Assembly: GCF_014201115.1 (NCBI RefSeq)
Contig: NZ_JACHDO010000001.1
Span: 1,798,001 to 1,862,000 of the forward strand
Reading direction: 5' to 3'
Length of the DNA stretch: 64,000 nucleotides
DNA from: Nocardiopsis metallicus
GTDB lineage: Bacteria > Actinomycetota > Actinomycetes > Streptosporangiales > Streptosporangiaceae
Shown here: piece by piece, positions 26,514 through 34,877 of the stretch
Layout of the letters: each line of letters begins with the position of its first letter
Position numbering within the stretch: the stretch's first letter is position 1
The notes under the pieces: generated by a model
Told to the model about the DNA's origin: nothing
What the model saw: the letters and a program-made list of their open reading frames with translations, nothing else
The model's database searches: none
Made by a program: the position numbers and the translations under genes

Positions 26514-27416
26514 TCAGCCCTGGACCACCGGCCGCACCACCCACGCGAACGTCTCCCCCTCACCCACCGACTCCCACGGCCGCACATACACCTCCCGAAA
26601 CCCGTCCACCGAACGCAACCCCCGCTCGACCAACCCCCGCTCCACTGCCGCATAAGCCCCCATGATCCGCGGATAGAAACAATCCCGCCGCGCCACCGCG
26701 GCCACCAACCACACCCCCGCCCCCTCCCACCGCAACGACACCCCACGCTCCGGCCACGCCACCCCCTCATAAGGCACCGCCACCTCGATCAACGCCGCCC
26801 CATCAGGCGAAGGCGTCCCGTGATAGATCACCCACGTCTGCTCCCCGACCCGCGCACCCTGCCCCACCACCACCCGCCGCACCCGCTCGGCCAACCCCAG
26901 ATAGGTCTCCACCAGATCCTGCAAACCCACCCGCGCCCGCGCACAGGCCACCCTCACCGCCGGCACCGTTTCCAACCAGGTCGCCCCCACCCCCTCGCCC
27001 GCACCTGACACCTTCGGCGAACCCGACCCCGGCACCGCACCGGTGACCGACTGCGGGCTGTGCTCACCCACCAGGTCGCACACCCGCTCGAGCATGGCCT
27101 GCCGCGAACGCTCCACCTCCTGGCGCACCCGCCACCAGGCCCGCACCAACCCCACCGCCTCCTGTGGTGAGGCCGCCACCACCTCGGCCACCATCGACAA
27201 CGGCATGTCCATCCGCCGCAACTCACGCACCCGCACCGCCACGCCCACCTGCCCAGGAAGGTAGAACCGGTACCCGTTGGCAGCCTCCACCCGGTGCGGC
27301 ACCAACAACCCCGACCGCTCATACAGCCGCAACGCCTTGGGGGACAGGCCGCTGCGGCGCGCGAACTCCCCGCGCGTCAGCTCTACCTGCTCCGACTGCT
27401 CCGATGACTCGCTCAT
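26514..27416 (-). CDS. MerR-family regulator with GyrI-like domain
   Basis: A 300-residue regulator. The HTH is ELTRGEFARRSGLSPKALRL, YERSGLLVPHRVEAANGYRF; a dimerisation helix follows (WWRVRQEVERSRQAMLERV); from ~150 on there is a GyrI-like effector domain (VPAVRVACARARVGLQDLVE, VPYEGVAWPE). ATG 27416 is 7 nt from the -10 element of a MerR-type promoter, so autoregulation from a leaderless mRNA is likely. The genes downstream are the split transglutaminase and the PPOX gene. Confidence 0.9.
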   Translation of the reverse strand: MSESSEQSEQVELTRGEFARRSGLSPKALRLYERSGLLVPHRVEAANGYRFYLPGQVGVAVRVRELRRMDMPLSMVAEVVAASPQEAVGLVRAWWRVRQEVERSRQAMLERVCDLVGEHSPQSVTGAVPGSGSPKVSGAGEGVGATWLETVPAVRVACARARVGLQDLVETYLGLAERVRRVVVGQGARVGEQTWVIYHGTPSPDGAALIEVAVPYEGVAWPERGVSLRWEGAGVWLVAAVARRDCFYPRIMGAYAAVERGLVERGLRSVDGFREVYVRPWESVGEGETFAWVVRPVVQG

Positions 27417-27423
27417 GCCCCTG

Positions 27424-27454
27424 AGTCTGAACCCTGCCCCAAGGGCACGGTCAA
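27424..27454 (-). promoter_or_regulatory. MerR-type promoter/operator with 19-bp spacer
   Basis: On the minus strand, TTGACC (27449-27454) and CAGACT (27424-27429) are separated by 19 bp that contain the dyad TGCCC-TTG-GGGCA. Same architecture as the promoter at 724-754, but with a different dyad, so each regulator should recognise its own site. It also faces the proline iminopeptidase gene on the other strand. Confidence 0.72.
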
Positions 27455-27654
27455 CCCGCGCTCCACCCCGCAGCCCCGACCGGGACCACCCCAACGGTCG
27501 GTGCCCGCGCACGGTGATCGATAACATCAGCGCCGGGCCAGACCGGGCCACACCCCGCCAGGACAGCAACCGCACAGCGTCCCGGCGCACCGGTCCGCAA
27601 ACGCTCACCCACCAGGCCCCCGCTCCCGCCCCGCCCCTGATCGGAGCCACACCC

Positions 27655-28608
27655 GTGTACCCCACCAGCACCCCCCACACCAGCGGCTACCTGATCCGCC
27701 CCGACAGCAACCGCGTGTTCTGGCAGGAGGCCGGAAACCCCCACGGAAACCCAATCCTCATGGTCCACGGCGGCCCAGGCTCCGGGGCCAGCCCCACATG
27801 GTCGAGGTTCACCGACCCGGACCGCTACCGGGTGATCCTGCTCGACCAACGCGGTACCGGCCGCAGCACCCCCAGCGCCGGTGACGTGGACACCGATCTG
27901 TCCACCAACACCACCGCCCACCTCATCGACGACTTCGAAGCCCTGCGCACCCACCTGGGCATCGAACGCTGGCACGTCCTGGGCGCCTCCTGGGGGTCCT
28001 GTCTGGGCCTGGCCTACGCCCAAGCCCACCCCGACCGCGTCATCTCCCTGGTCCTGTTCGCCGTCACCGCCGGCACCCGCGCCGAGATCACCTGGATCAC
28101 CCACGACATGCGCCGCGTCTTCCCCCAACAGTGGGAGGACTTCTACGCCGCCGCGGGGCCCGATGCCGACCCCCGCGCCCTACCGGCCGCCTACGCCCGC
28201 CTGCTGGCCGCCCCCGACCCAGGCGTGCGCCACGACGCTGCCAAGGCCTGGTGCCGGTGGGAGGACACCCACGTGGCCACCGCCCCCGGTTTCACCCCGG
28301 ACCCCCGCTACGAGGACCCCGACTTTCGCTACACCTTCGCCCGTGCCGTCACCCACTACTGGGCCAACGACTGCTTCCTGGCCCCGGGCCAGCTCCTGGA
28401 GCAGATCCCGCAGGTCGCGCACATCCCCGCCGTCCTCATCAACGGCCGCCTGGACATCAGCGGCCCCAGCGACACCGCCTATGACCTGGCCCGTCATTGG
28501 AAGGCCGCCGAACTGGTGATCGTGGGCGACGCCGCGCACACCGCCAACACCGGGGGGATCGGCGCGGCCGTGGTGACCGCCACCGACCGCTTCGCCCACC
28601 TTGACTAG
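27655..28608 (+). CDS. Proline iminopeptidase-like alpha/beta hydrolase
   Basis: A 317-residue peptidase of family S33. HGGPGSGASPTW is the oxyanion-hole motif, the nucleophile is in WHVLGASWGSCLGLA, and the acid Asp (INGRLDISGP) and His (VGDAAHTAN) follow at the usual spacing. DQRGTGRSTP is diagnostic for prolyl aminopeptidases. GTG 27655 has GGAG 8 nt upstream; the frame extends to 27277 but that part is antisense to the MerR gene. Releases N-terminal proline from peptides in the cytosol. Confidence 0.92.
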   Translation: MYPTSTPHTSGYLIRPDSNRVFWQEAGNPHGNPILMVHGGPGSGASPTWSRFTDPDRYRVILLDQRGTGRSTPSAGDVDTDLSTNTTAHLIDDFEALRTHLGIERWHVLGASWGSCLGLAYAQAHPDRVISLVLFAVTAGTRAEITWITHDMRRVFPQQWEDFYAAAGPDADPRALPAAYARLLAAPDPGVRHDAAKAWCRWEDTHVATAPGFTPDPRYEDPDFRYTFARAVTHYWANDCFLAPGQLLEQIPQVAHIPAVLINGRLDISGPSDTAYDLARHWKAAELVIVGDAAHTANTGGIGAAVVTATDRFAHLD

Positions 28609-28668
28609 CACCCGGCCCTCACGGGCACCAGGCCGCGCCGATGTCTGGCCCACCCCGCACACGCCAGC

Positions 28669-28698
28669 GGCCCTGCGAGGCCACCACCTCGCAGGGCC
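28669..28698. terminator. Hairpin between convergent genes
   Basis: GGCCCTGCGAGG (28669-28680) pairs perfectly with CCTCGCAGGGCC (28687-28698) around a 6-nt loop. It lies between the stops of the iminopeptidase (28608) and the class V aminotransferase (28723). No U tract on either side. Confidence 0.6.
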
Positions 28699-28722
28699 CT
28701 GGAGTCTGCCGGCCCGCCCCGT

Positions 28723-29916
28723 TCAGGCCAGCGCCCGTACCAGCTCCACCACCCGCTCCAGCTCCGTCTCGGTGTTGTAGTAGTGCACCGAAGCGCGCAC
28801 CACCGCCGGAGCCGACCCCTGGGCCGCCTCCTGGGTCCACACCTGGTCCGAGGGCCGCGACAGGCTGGTGCGCACCCCCTGCTCACGCAACGCCTTGACC
28901 ACCCACGCCGACTCACGGCCCGCCAGCGAGAACGTCACGATCCCGGACAGTTCCCGGCCCCGATCGTGCACCCGCACCCCCGCCACCTGCCCCAACTCCC
29001 GGCGCAGCAACCCCGACAACTCCCCGATACGCTCCCGGGCCCACACCATCCCCACCCAGCGGGCGTAACGCGCGGCCACCCCCAACCCGATCTGGGCCGC
29101 CACCGCATGCTCAAAAGACGCCAAACCCGCCGCTCCGGGCAACACCCGGTACTCCTGCGCCCCGCTCCACTCACCACCGATGTGGTTGACCAGCAAAGGC
29201 TCACCCAACCGGGCACCCGAGCGCACATACAAAAACCCCGTCCCCCGCGGCGCCCGCACAAACTTACGGCCGGTGGCCGAGAGCAGATCACACCCGATCC
29301 GCTCCACGTCCACCTCCCACTGACCCACCGACTGGCACGCGTCCAACAGGTAGGTGACCCCGAACCTGCGACACAGCACCCCCACCGCCTCAGCCGGGTT
29401 CACCAGACCGCTGTGTGTGGGCATGTGGTTGATCGCCACCAACCCCACGTCCCCGCGCGCCAGCTCCGCCTCCAGCACCCCAAGGTCGAGCACCCCCTCT
29501 GCGTCATCGGGCACCACCTGCACCCGCACCCCCCGCAACCGGGCCACGCGCAACAACCCCACCCCGTTGGAGGCGTACTCACTGGTGGTGGTCAACACCC
29601 GCTGCCCCGGCACCAACTCCACCGCCCCCAGAGCCTGCGACCACGCCTGGGAGGCCCCCTCGAAGAACACCACCTCACCCGGGGCCGCCCCGATCAACCC
29701 CGCCACCTGCTCCGTGGTCTGTGTCAGCGCCCCCTCGGCCAGATCCTGGGCCTCATAACCCCCCACCCGCATCTCCAACTCCAGGTGCTCCACCACCGCC
29801 CGGTGCACCTGACGCGGCACCAACGACGCCCCCGCGTTGTCCAAGAACACCACCCCAGCACAACCCGGAGTGTCCTCACGAAGCTCCGCCACATCCACCA
29901 CAGCCCACTCCTTCAC
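28723..29916 (-). CDS. Class V aminotransferase-fold PLP enzyme
   Basis: A 397-residue fold type I enzyme. FLDNAGASLVPRQVHRAVVE is the typical N-terminus; the Asp of the PLP site is in YLLDACQSVGQWEVD; the Lys is in LLSATGRKFVRAPRGTGFLY. Likely SufS-, EgtE- or isopenicillin-N-epimerase-like, but no ergothioneine or sulfur genes are nearby. GTG 29916 is used; GTG codons 12 and 18 residues in are also possible. Divergent from the adenosine-deaminase-like gene across 255 bp. Confidence 0.88.
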   Translation of the reverse strand: MKEWAVVDVAELREDTPGCAGVVFLDNAGASLVPRQVHRAVVEHLELEMRVGGYEAQDLAEGALTQTTEQVAGLIGAAPGEVVFFEGASQAWSQALGAVELVPGQRVLTTTSEYASNGVGLLRVARLRGVRVQVVPDDAEGVLDLGVLEAELARGDVGLVAINHMPTHSGLVNPAEAVGVLCRRFGVTYLLDACQSVGQWEVDVERIGCDLLSATGRKFVRAPRGTGFLYVRSGARLGEPLLVNHIGGEWSGAQEYRVLPGAAGLASFEHAVAAQIGLGVAARYARWVGMVWARERIGELSGLLRRELGQVAGVRVHDRGRELSGIVTFSLAGRESAWVVKALREQGVRTSLSRPSDQVWTQEAAQGSAPAVVRASVHYYNTETELERVVELVRALA

Positions 29917-30171
29917 ACCGGCCCACCCCTACCGCAGGCACCCTGCCACACCCCACCCCGCCCACCGGAGCCAACCCCACCGTCGAACGCGAGCACGGCC
30001 AACCCTCACCGAACTTTGACACCCACCGCCCGGTACACCGCACCGATGTGGCCCACACCGCCCCCACACCCACCCACAGACGGCCCGCGCACCACCGCTC
30101 ATCAGCCACAATGGCCAACAACCACCACACCCCCCACCCCGAAAACCCAACGAAAAAGGTGCCCGGCAGTC

Positions 30172-31155
30172 ATGGCCATCCCCAAAGCCGAACTCCACAT
30201 CCACATCGAAGGCACCCTGGAGCCCGAGCTCGCCTTCCACCTGGCCGACCGCAACGGCATCACCCTGCCCCACACCGACGTCCACGCCCTACGCGACGCC
30301 TACTCCTTCACCGACCTGCAGTCCTTCCTCAACCTCTACTACGAGCTGATGGACGTCCTGCGCACCGAAGCCGACTTCCACGACCTCGCCGAGGCCTACC
30401 TGACCCGCGCCGCCGCCCAGGGGGTGCGCCACGCCGAGATCTTCTTCGACCCCCAGGCCCACACCGGCCGCGGCGTCAGCCTGGACACCGTCATCAACGG
30501 CCTGGCCTCGGCGTTGGACACCAGCCTGGAACGCCACAACATCTCCACCAGCCTCATCCTGTGCTTCCTGCGCGACCGCCCCGCCACAGAAGCCATGGAC
30601 ACCCTGATGGCGGCCCGCCCCCACCTGGAGCGCATCAGCGCCGTCGGGCTGGACTCGGCCGAGGTCGGCAACCCGCCCGAGAAATTCACCGAGGTCTTCG
30701 CAGCCGCCGCCGAACTGGGCCTGCGCCGCGTGGCCCACGCCGGCGAGGAGGGCCCCGCCTCCTACATCTGGCAGGCCCTGAACCTGCTGGGAGCCGAGCG
30801 CATCGACCACGGCATCCGCTGCCTGGAGGACCCCGAACTCGTCTCCCACCTGGCCGCCACCCAGGTCCCGCTGACGGTGTGCCCCTTCTCCAACGTGCGC
30901 CTGCGCGCCGTGGCCACCCTGGCCGACCACCCCCTGCCCGCCCTGATGGAGGCGGGCCTGCTGGTGACCGTCAACTCCGACGACCCCTCCTATTTCGGCG
31001 GCTACGTCCACGACAACTACCGGGGACTGCAGGAGCACCTGGGGTTGGACACCGAGCAGCTGCGCACCTTGGCCCGCAACTCCTTCACCGCCTCCTTCCT
31101 GCCCCCAGAGCGCCGCCGCGCCCTGTTGGCCGAGGTGGACGCCTACACCTTCTAG
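30172..31155 (+). CDS. Adenine/adenosine deaminase
   Basis: A 327-residue TIM-barrel metal hydrolase. Zinc ligands HIH in KAELHIHIEGTLEPELAFHL, His in VAHAGEEGP, catalytic Glu in the same motif, then RIDHGIRCLEDPEL, VCPFSNVRLRAV and the late Asp pair VNSDDPSYFGGYVHDNY. The SDDPxYFGGY form and the short length resemble adenine deaminases (EC 3.5.4.2) more than classical adenosine deaminases, so the preferred substrate is uncertain. ATG 30172 has AAAAAGG about 11 nt upstream. Purine salvage in the cytosol. Followed by a 17-bp perfect hairpin. Confidence 0.93.
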   Translation: MAIPKAELHIHIEGTLEPELAFHLADRNGITLPHTDVHALRDAYSFTDLQSFLNLYYELMDVLRTEADFHDLAEAYLTRAAAQGVRHAEIFFDPQAHTGRGVSLDTVINGLASALDTSLERHNISTSLILCFLRDRPATEAMDTLMAARPHLERISAVGLDSAEVGNPPEKFTEVFAAAAELGLRRVAHAGEEGPASYIWQALNLLGAERIDHGIRCLEDPELVSHLAATQVPLTVCPFSNVRLRAVATLADHPLPALMEAGLLVTVNSDDPSYFGGYVHDNYRGLQEHLGLDTEQLRTLARNSFTASFLPPERRRALLAEVDAYTF

Positions 31156-31163
31156 AACCCCAA

Positions 31164-31198
31164 AGAGGGGGCCTTCGCATCATGCGAAGGCCCCCTCT
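31164..31198. terminator. Strong 17-bp hairpin terminator
   Basis: Bases 31164-31180 (AGAGGGGGCCTTCGCAT) are the exact inverse of 31182-31198 around a single C. Located 9 bp after the deaminase stop and 13 bp before the DUF2332 stop on the other strand, so it can end both transcripts. Confidence 0.8.
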
Positions 31199-31210
31199 GG
31201 GGGTCAGGGG

Positions 31211-32188
31211 TCAGCGCCAGGTCACCGACTGGCCGTGCTCACCGGTGTAGGCCACCACCCGCCCGTCCAACGCCATGGTGAAGTTGGTCGGCTCCGGCGG
31301 CCGCACGTGCTCCCAACCAGGGATGACCCGCCCGCCCTCGTTGGAGATCCAGTGCCCGTCCAGCTCACCCATCATCTGCTCCAGCTGCCCACGCTCGGAC
31401 TCGGACAGGTAGGCGGCCACCGCACTGTGGAAGACCACCAGCGTGGCATCGGCGGGGGCCTTGGCCGCCAGCTCCGGCAACGCCTCCAGCAGGTTGCCCG
31501 CCACCAACAACGGCGGCTCCGCGGCGGCCACCGAGGCCGCCGCCCGCAACCGCTCCACCCGACCGGCCCAGGTGGGACCGGGCCAGATGAGCGACTCCAA
31601 CCAGCGCACGTCGTCGGCGTCCCCCGCATGGAGCGGGTTCAGATCCACCCCCGCCCGCCACACCACCCGCGGCACCTCCTGCGGGACCGGCACCGGCCCA
31701 CGTGTCTCACACTCCAGCAGCACCGGGCTGTCCGCCGGGCCGATCGGCGCACCGCCGTCATAGGAGTACCGGTACCGGTCCGGGTACAGGCACAGCCCCG
31801 CCGAGGCACCCACCTCGATCAACGCCAACGGCCCCTGCAACTGCGCCAGCACCGGCAGCAGAGTCGCGCACCGCCGCACCTCGTTGGTCTGGGTCATGCG
31901 CTCCAACACCACCGCGCGCACCCGATCCCAGTGGGCCACCACCCACTGGGCGAACCCCGCGAAGGAGTCGGTGGGCCCACCCAGGAAACGCACCGCGCCC
32001 AACAGCAGGTTGGGTTGGCGTTTGTTACCCGCGGGCAGCGACAGCACCAGATCCAGTATCTGCTCGTCCTCGGCCACCCCCAGAGCGATCCGCTCATAGT
32101 CGGGCGAGCCACCCCCGGCGCAGCTGGCCGCGAAACGCCGGTAGGCGGCGACCGTCCTCTCGCGCTCGGAGTCCGCTTCCACGCTCAA
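31211..32188 (-). CDS. DUF2332 protein
   Basis: A 325-residue protein matching DUF2332: AYRRFAASCAGGGSPDYERI, LPAGNKRQPNLLLGAVRFL, TNEVRRCATLLPVLAQLQGP, LIEVGASAGLCLYPDRYRY and WLESLIWP. The VGASAGL segment resembles the glycine loop of SAM-dependent methyltransferases, which these proteins may be distantly related to. Function unknown. Same strand as the GlxA-type regulator, 62 bp downstream of it. Confidence 0.87.
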   Translation of the reverse strand: MSVEADSERERTVAAYRRFAASCAGGGSPDYERIALGVAEDEQILDLVLSLPAGNKRQPNLLLGAVRFLGGPTDSFAGFAQWVVAHWDRVRAVVLERMTQTNEVRRCATLLPVLAQLQGPLALIEVGASAGLCLYPDRYRYSYDGGAPIGPADSPVLLECETRGPVPVPQEVPRVVWRAGVDLNPLHAGDADDVRWLESLIWPGPTWAGRVERLRAAASVAAAEPPLLVAGNLLEALPELAAKAPADATLVVFHSAVAAYLSESERGQLEQMMGELDGHWISNEGGRVIPGWEHVRPPEPTNFTMALDGRVVAYTGEHGQSVTWR

Positions 32189-32250
32189 CTGGCACCCTCT
32201 CGTGAAGACAGCACGTGTGCGGCCACCTACTCCCCGCTACCCCCGCGTCT

Positions 32251-33228
32251 TCACACCGCCCCCGCCCCCAGGCGCTCCCGGTAGTGCGAGGGCGCACACC
32301 CCAGCACCCGAACGAACGCCCGCCGCATCCCCTCATCGGTGCCGAACCCACATCCGCGCGCGATCGCCGCCACCGGAGCCGACCCCTGCTCAAGACGCCG
32401 ACGCGCCCACTCCACCCGCACCCGTTCCACGTACCGCCCCGGGCTGCACCCCACCTGGGCGGTGAAGACCCGCGAGAACTGGCGCACCGACAACCCCGCC
32501 CGCTCCGCCATCCGCTCAAGCGACCACCCCTGCCCCGGATCGGCGTCCACCAGGTGCTGTACCTGGCGCACCTCGGCCCGCTCCGCGCTCTGGGTCGTCA
32601 ACTGGGTGGACCACTGGGCCTGCCCCGCCGGACGGATGAGGAAGACCACCAGCATGCGGGCCAGTTCCAGCGCCACCTGTCGGCCCAGGTCCTCCTCCAC
32701 CACCGCCAGGGCCAGATCGATCCCCGACGTCACCCCGGCCGAGGTCCACACCTGCCCTGAGCGCACGAACACCGGGTCGCGCTCCACCTGCACGCCGGGA
32801 AACTCCTTGGCCAGGCGTTCGCAGTGCCGCCAGTGGGTGGTGGCCCGCCGCCCCTCCAGCACACCGGCGTGGGCCAGTACGAACGCGCCCGAGCACACCG
32901 AGGCCACCCGCCTCGCCCGCCCGGCCAACTCCCGCACCGCCGCCACCAGTACCGGGTCCGGGTGGTGGGCGCCCTCGCCCCCGGCCACCACCAGGGTGTC
33001 GACCCCGCCCACCTGTTCCAGCGCCACCGAGGGCACCAACCCCAGCCCGCTCGAACACCTCACGTTCGCCCCGCCCAGGGAGGCGGTGCGTACCCGGTAG
33101 CGCGACCCCGCAGCGTGGGCCGCCCCGGCCCACACCTCCAAGGGGCCGCTCACGTCCAGGCTCTGTACGCCGTCGAAGACGACGATGACCACCTCGTGGT
33201 GGGCACTGTTCTCGCTGTTGTGCTCCAT
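32251..33228 (-). CDS. GlxA-type AraC regulator with DJ-1/PfpI domain
   Basis: A 325-residue regulator. Residues ~10-175 form a DJ-1/PfpI-like amidase domain (VIVVFDGVQSLDVSGPLEVW, RVASVCSGAFVLAHAGVLEG with the elbow Cys, SAGVTSGIDLALAVVEE). The C-terminal ~100 residues are a double HTH AraC domain (MAERAGLSVRQFSRVFTAQV, AIARGCGFGTDEGMRRAF). Family members usually sense nitrogenous metabolites. ATG 33228 lacks a strong ribosome site. Confidence 0.92.
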   Translation of the reverse strand: MEHNSENSAHHEVVIVVFDGVQSLDVSGPLEVWAGAAHAAGSRYRVRTASLGGANVRCSSGLGLVPSVALEQVGGVDTLVVAGGEGAHHPDPVLVAAVRELAGRARRVASVCSGAFVLAHAGVLEGRRATTHWRHCERLAKEFPGVQVERDPVFVRSGQVWTSAGVTSGIDLALAVVEEDLGRQVALELARMLVVFLIRPAGQAQWSTQLTTQSAERAEVRQVQHLVDADPGQGWSLERMAERAGLSVRQFSRVFTAQVGCSPGRYVERVRVEWARRRLEQGSAPVAAIARGCGFGTDEGMRRAFVRVLGCAPSHYRERLGAGAV

Positions 33229-33475
33229 AACCGCTATCCCACCAAGCCCCCACCACAGGTCACAAGGTCACACACCCCAACGATCCGGCCACCCACCCCA
33301 CACAACCCAAAACACGCAGCAAAACTGACAAAAACCCCCGCCAAGCTGATGCCCTCCTCACCCACCCACCCCTAACCTGAACCCACGAGACCAAGGACAC
33401 GAACAGATAACAAGAACTCTCACACGCCCGGGACAATCCCAGGCAGGAGACGACCACCCACACGAACGGACACCC

Positions 33476-34174
33476 GTGAGGCTCTCCACCCGCCACCACC
33501 TACGACACACCACCCACCACCACCCACCACCCACCACACCCCTGCTCAAGCTCCACGACGTGTCCCTCACCCACAACCACCACACCCTCATCCACCACCT
33601 CGACCTCACCCTGCACCCCGGCCAACACATCGCCCTCCTCGGCCTGCCCACCACCACCGCCCACGCCCTCACCCAACTCCTCAACCACCACACCCCACCC
33701 ACCACCGGCCACATCACCACCCACACCACCATCCACACCACCCACCCCAACGCCACCCTCGCCCAAACCATCACCGGCCACACCAACCCCGACCACCACG
33801 ACCCCTACCTCGCCCACACCCTGACCACCACCCACCTGACCCACCACCACCTGGACACACCCACAGCCGACCTCGACCCCGCACTCGCACCCCACATCCA
33901 CCACGCCCGCACCCTCCACGCTCACCACACCGGCGCCCACCTCCTCCTCATCAACCAACCCACCACACCCACCCCCAGACCCACACCCACCACCGCCCAC
34001 CTCACCCTCACCAACCACCCGCGCCTGACCCGCAACGCCGACCACATCCTGCTCCTGAACAACGGACACATCACCGAAACCGGCACCCACCACCAACTCC
34101 TCGTCCGCGGCGGCGCCTACGCACGCCTGTACGCCCTCCAAAGCACCCAAACCCCACACCCCACCACGCCCTAA
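33476..34174 (+). CDS. Degenerate ABC-ATPase-like protein, active site lost
   Basis: A 232-residue His/Thr/Pro-rich protein that still follows an ABC ATPase plan: LLKLHDVSLTHNHHTLIHHL, LTLHPGQHIALLGLPTTTAH (Walker A position, but no GxxxxGK), HLLLINQPTTPTP (Walker B position reads INQP instead of LDEP) and DHILLLNNGHITETGTHHQL (typical end, followed by GGAYARLYALQ as in ABCB-type exporters). No LSGGQ signature. ATP hydrolysis is not expected. GTG 33476 start. Located 10 bp upstream of soxR in the same direction. No transporter membrane domain is nearby. Confidence 0.65.
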   Translation: MRLSTRHHLRHTTHHHPPPTTPLLKLHDVSLTHNHHTLIHHLDLTLHPGQHIALLGLPTTTAHALTQLLNHHTPPTTGHITTHTTIHTTHPNATLAQTITGHTNPDHHDPYLAHTLTTTHLTHHHLDTPTADLDPALAPHIHHARTLHAHHTGAHLLLINQPTTPTPRPTPTTAHLTLTNHPRLTRNADHILLLNNGHITETGTHHQLLVRGGAYARLYALQSTQTPHPTTP

Positions 34175-34184
34175 ACTAGGACCC

Positions 34185-34649
34185 GTGCCACCCATCACCA
34201 AGGAACTCACCGTCGGCCAGGTCGCCGAACGCGCCGGAGTCGCCATCTCCGCCCTGCACTTCTACGAACGCCAGGGCCTCATCCACAGCCGCCGGACCAC
34301 CGGCAACCAACGCCGCTACCGCCGCGACACCCTCCGACGCGTCTCCTTCATCCGCATCTCCCAACGCGTGGGCATCCCCCTGGCACGCATCCGCCAAGCC
34401 CTGGACCAACTCCCCGAGAACCGCACCCCCACCCGCGCCGACTGGGCCGCGGTCTCCGCGCAGTGGCGCGACGAACTCGACGCCCGCATCACCCAACTCA
34501 TCCGCCTACGCGACGACCTCACCGGATGCATCGGCTGCGGCTGCCTGTCCCTGAACACCTGCGTGCTCTCCAACCCCGAGGACGAACTCGCCGCCACCGG
34601 CCCCGGCCCCCGCCGCCTCATGGTCGACCCCTTCAAGGACGAGGGCTAG
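34185..34649 (+). CDS. soxR: Redox-sensitive regulator SoxR
   Basis: A 154-residue MerR-family sensor. The HTH is ELTVGQVAERAGVAISALHF, YERQGLIHSRRTTGNQRRYR, and the diagnostic [2Fe-2S] cluster motif is GCIGCGCLSLNTCVL, with four Cys at C-x2-C-x-C-x5-C. In actinobacteria SoxR responds directly to redox-active metabolites and induces efflux or quinone reductases. TAAACT (34172-34177) lies 7 nt before GTG 34185, so a leaderless mRNA is likely. I saw no clear SoxR operator in the window. Confidence 0.95.
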   Translation: MPPITKELTVGQVAERAGVAISALHFYERQGLIHSRRTTGNQRRYRRDTLRRVSFIRISQRVGIPLARIRQALDQLPENRTPTRADWAAVSAQWRDELDARITQLIRLRDDLTGCIGCGCLSLNTCVLSNPEDELAATGPGPRRLMVDPFKDEG

Positions 34650-34877
34650 AGCCCCAGAGCCCCACCCCACCGCAACCACACCCCCAACAGCGCCCCACCG
34701 CTCCTCCACCAACAGGCAAGGGCAAGAACCAACCCGGGTCCACCCACTGACCTGCACACCCCCCACACCCCCCACGCGAACAACCCCCGGGACCGCACAC
34801 CCCCTCCCCCACCCGAGGGAGCCACACCCCACCCCAGAGGGAAGACCCACCCCACACCCCACGCACACCCTGGGAGC

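Noticed and set aside
28783-30171. N-terminal extension of the deaminase
   Set aside because: Antisense to the class V aminotransferase and low-complexity; the deaminase fold begins at ATG 30172.
33476-34174. Calling this a functional ABC transporter ATPase
   Set aside because: Walker A Lys, Walker B acidic residues and the LSGGQ signature are all missing.
34185-34649. SoxR operator sites at other genes in the window
   Set aside because: I looked for CCTCAAG/CTTGAGG-type dyads and saw none convincing.
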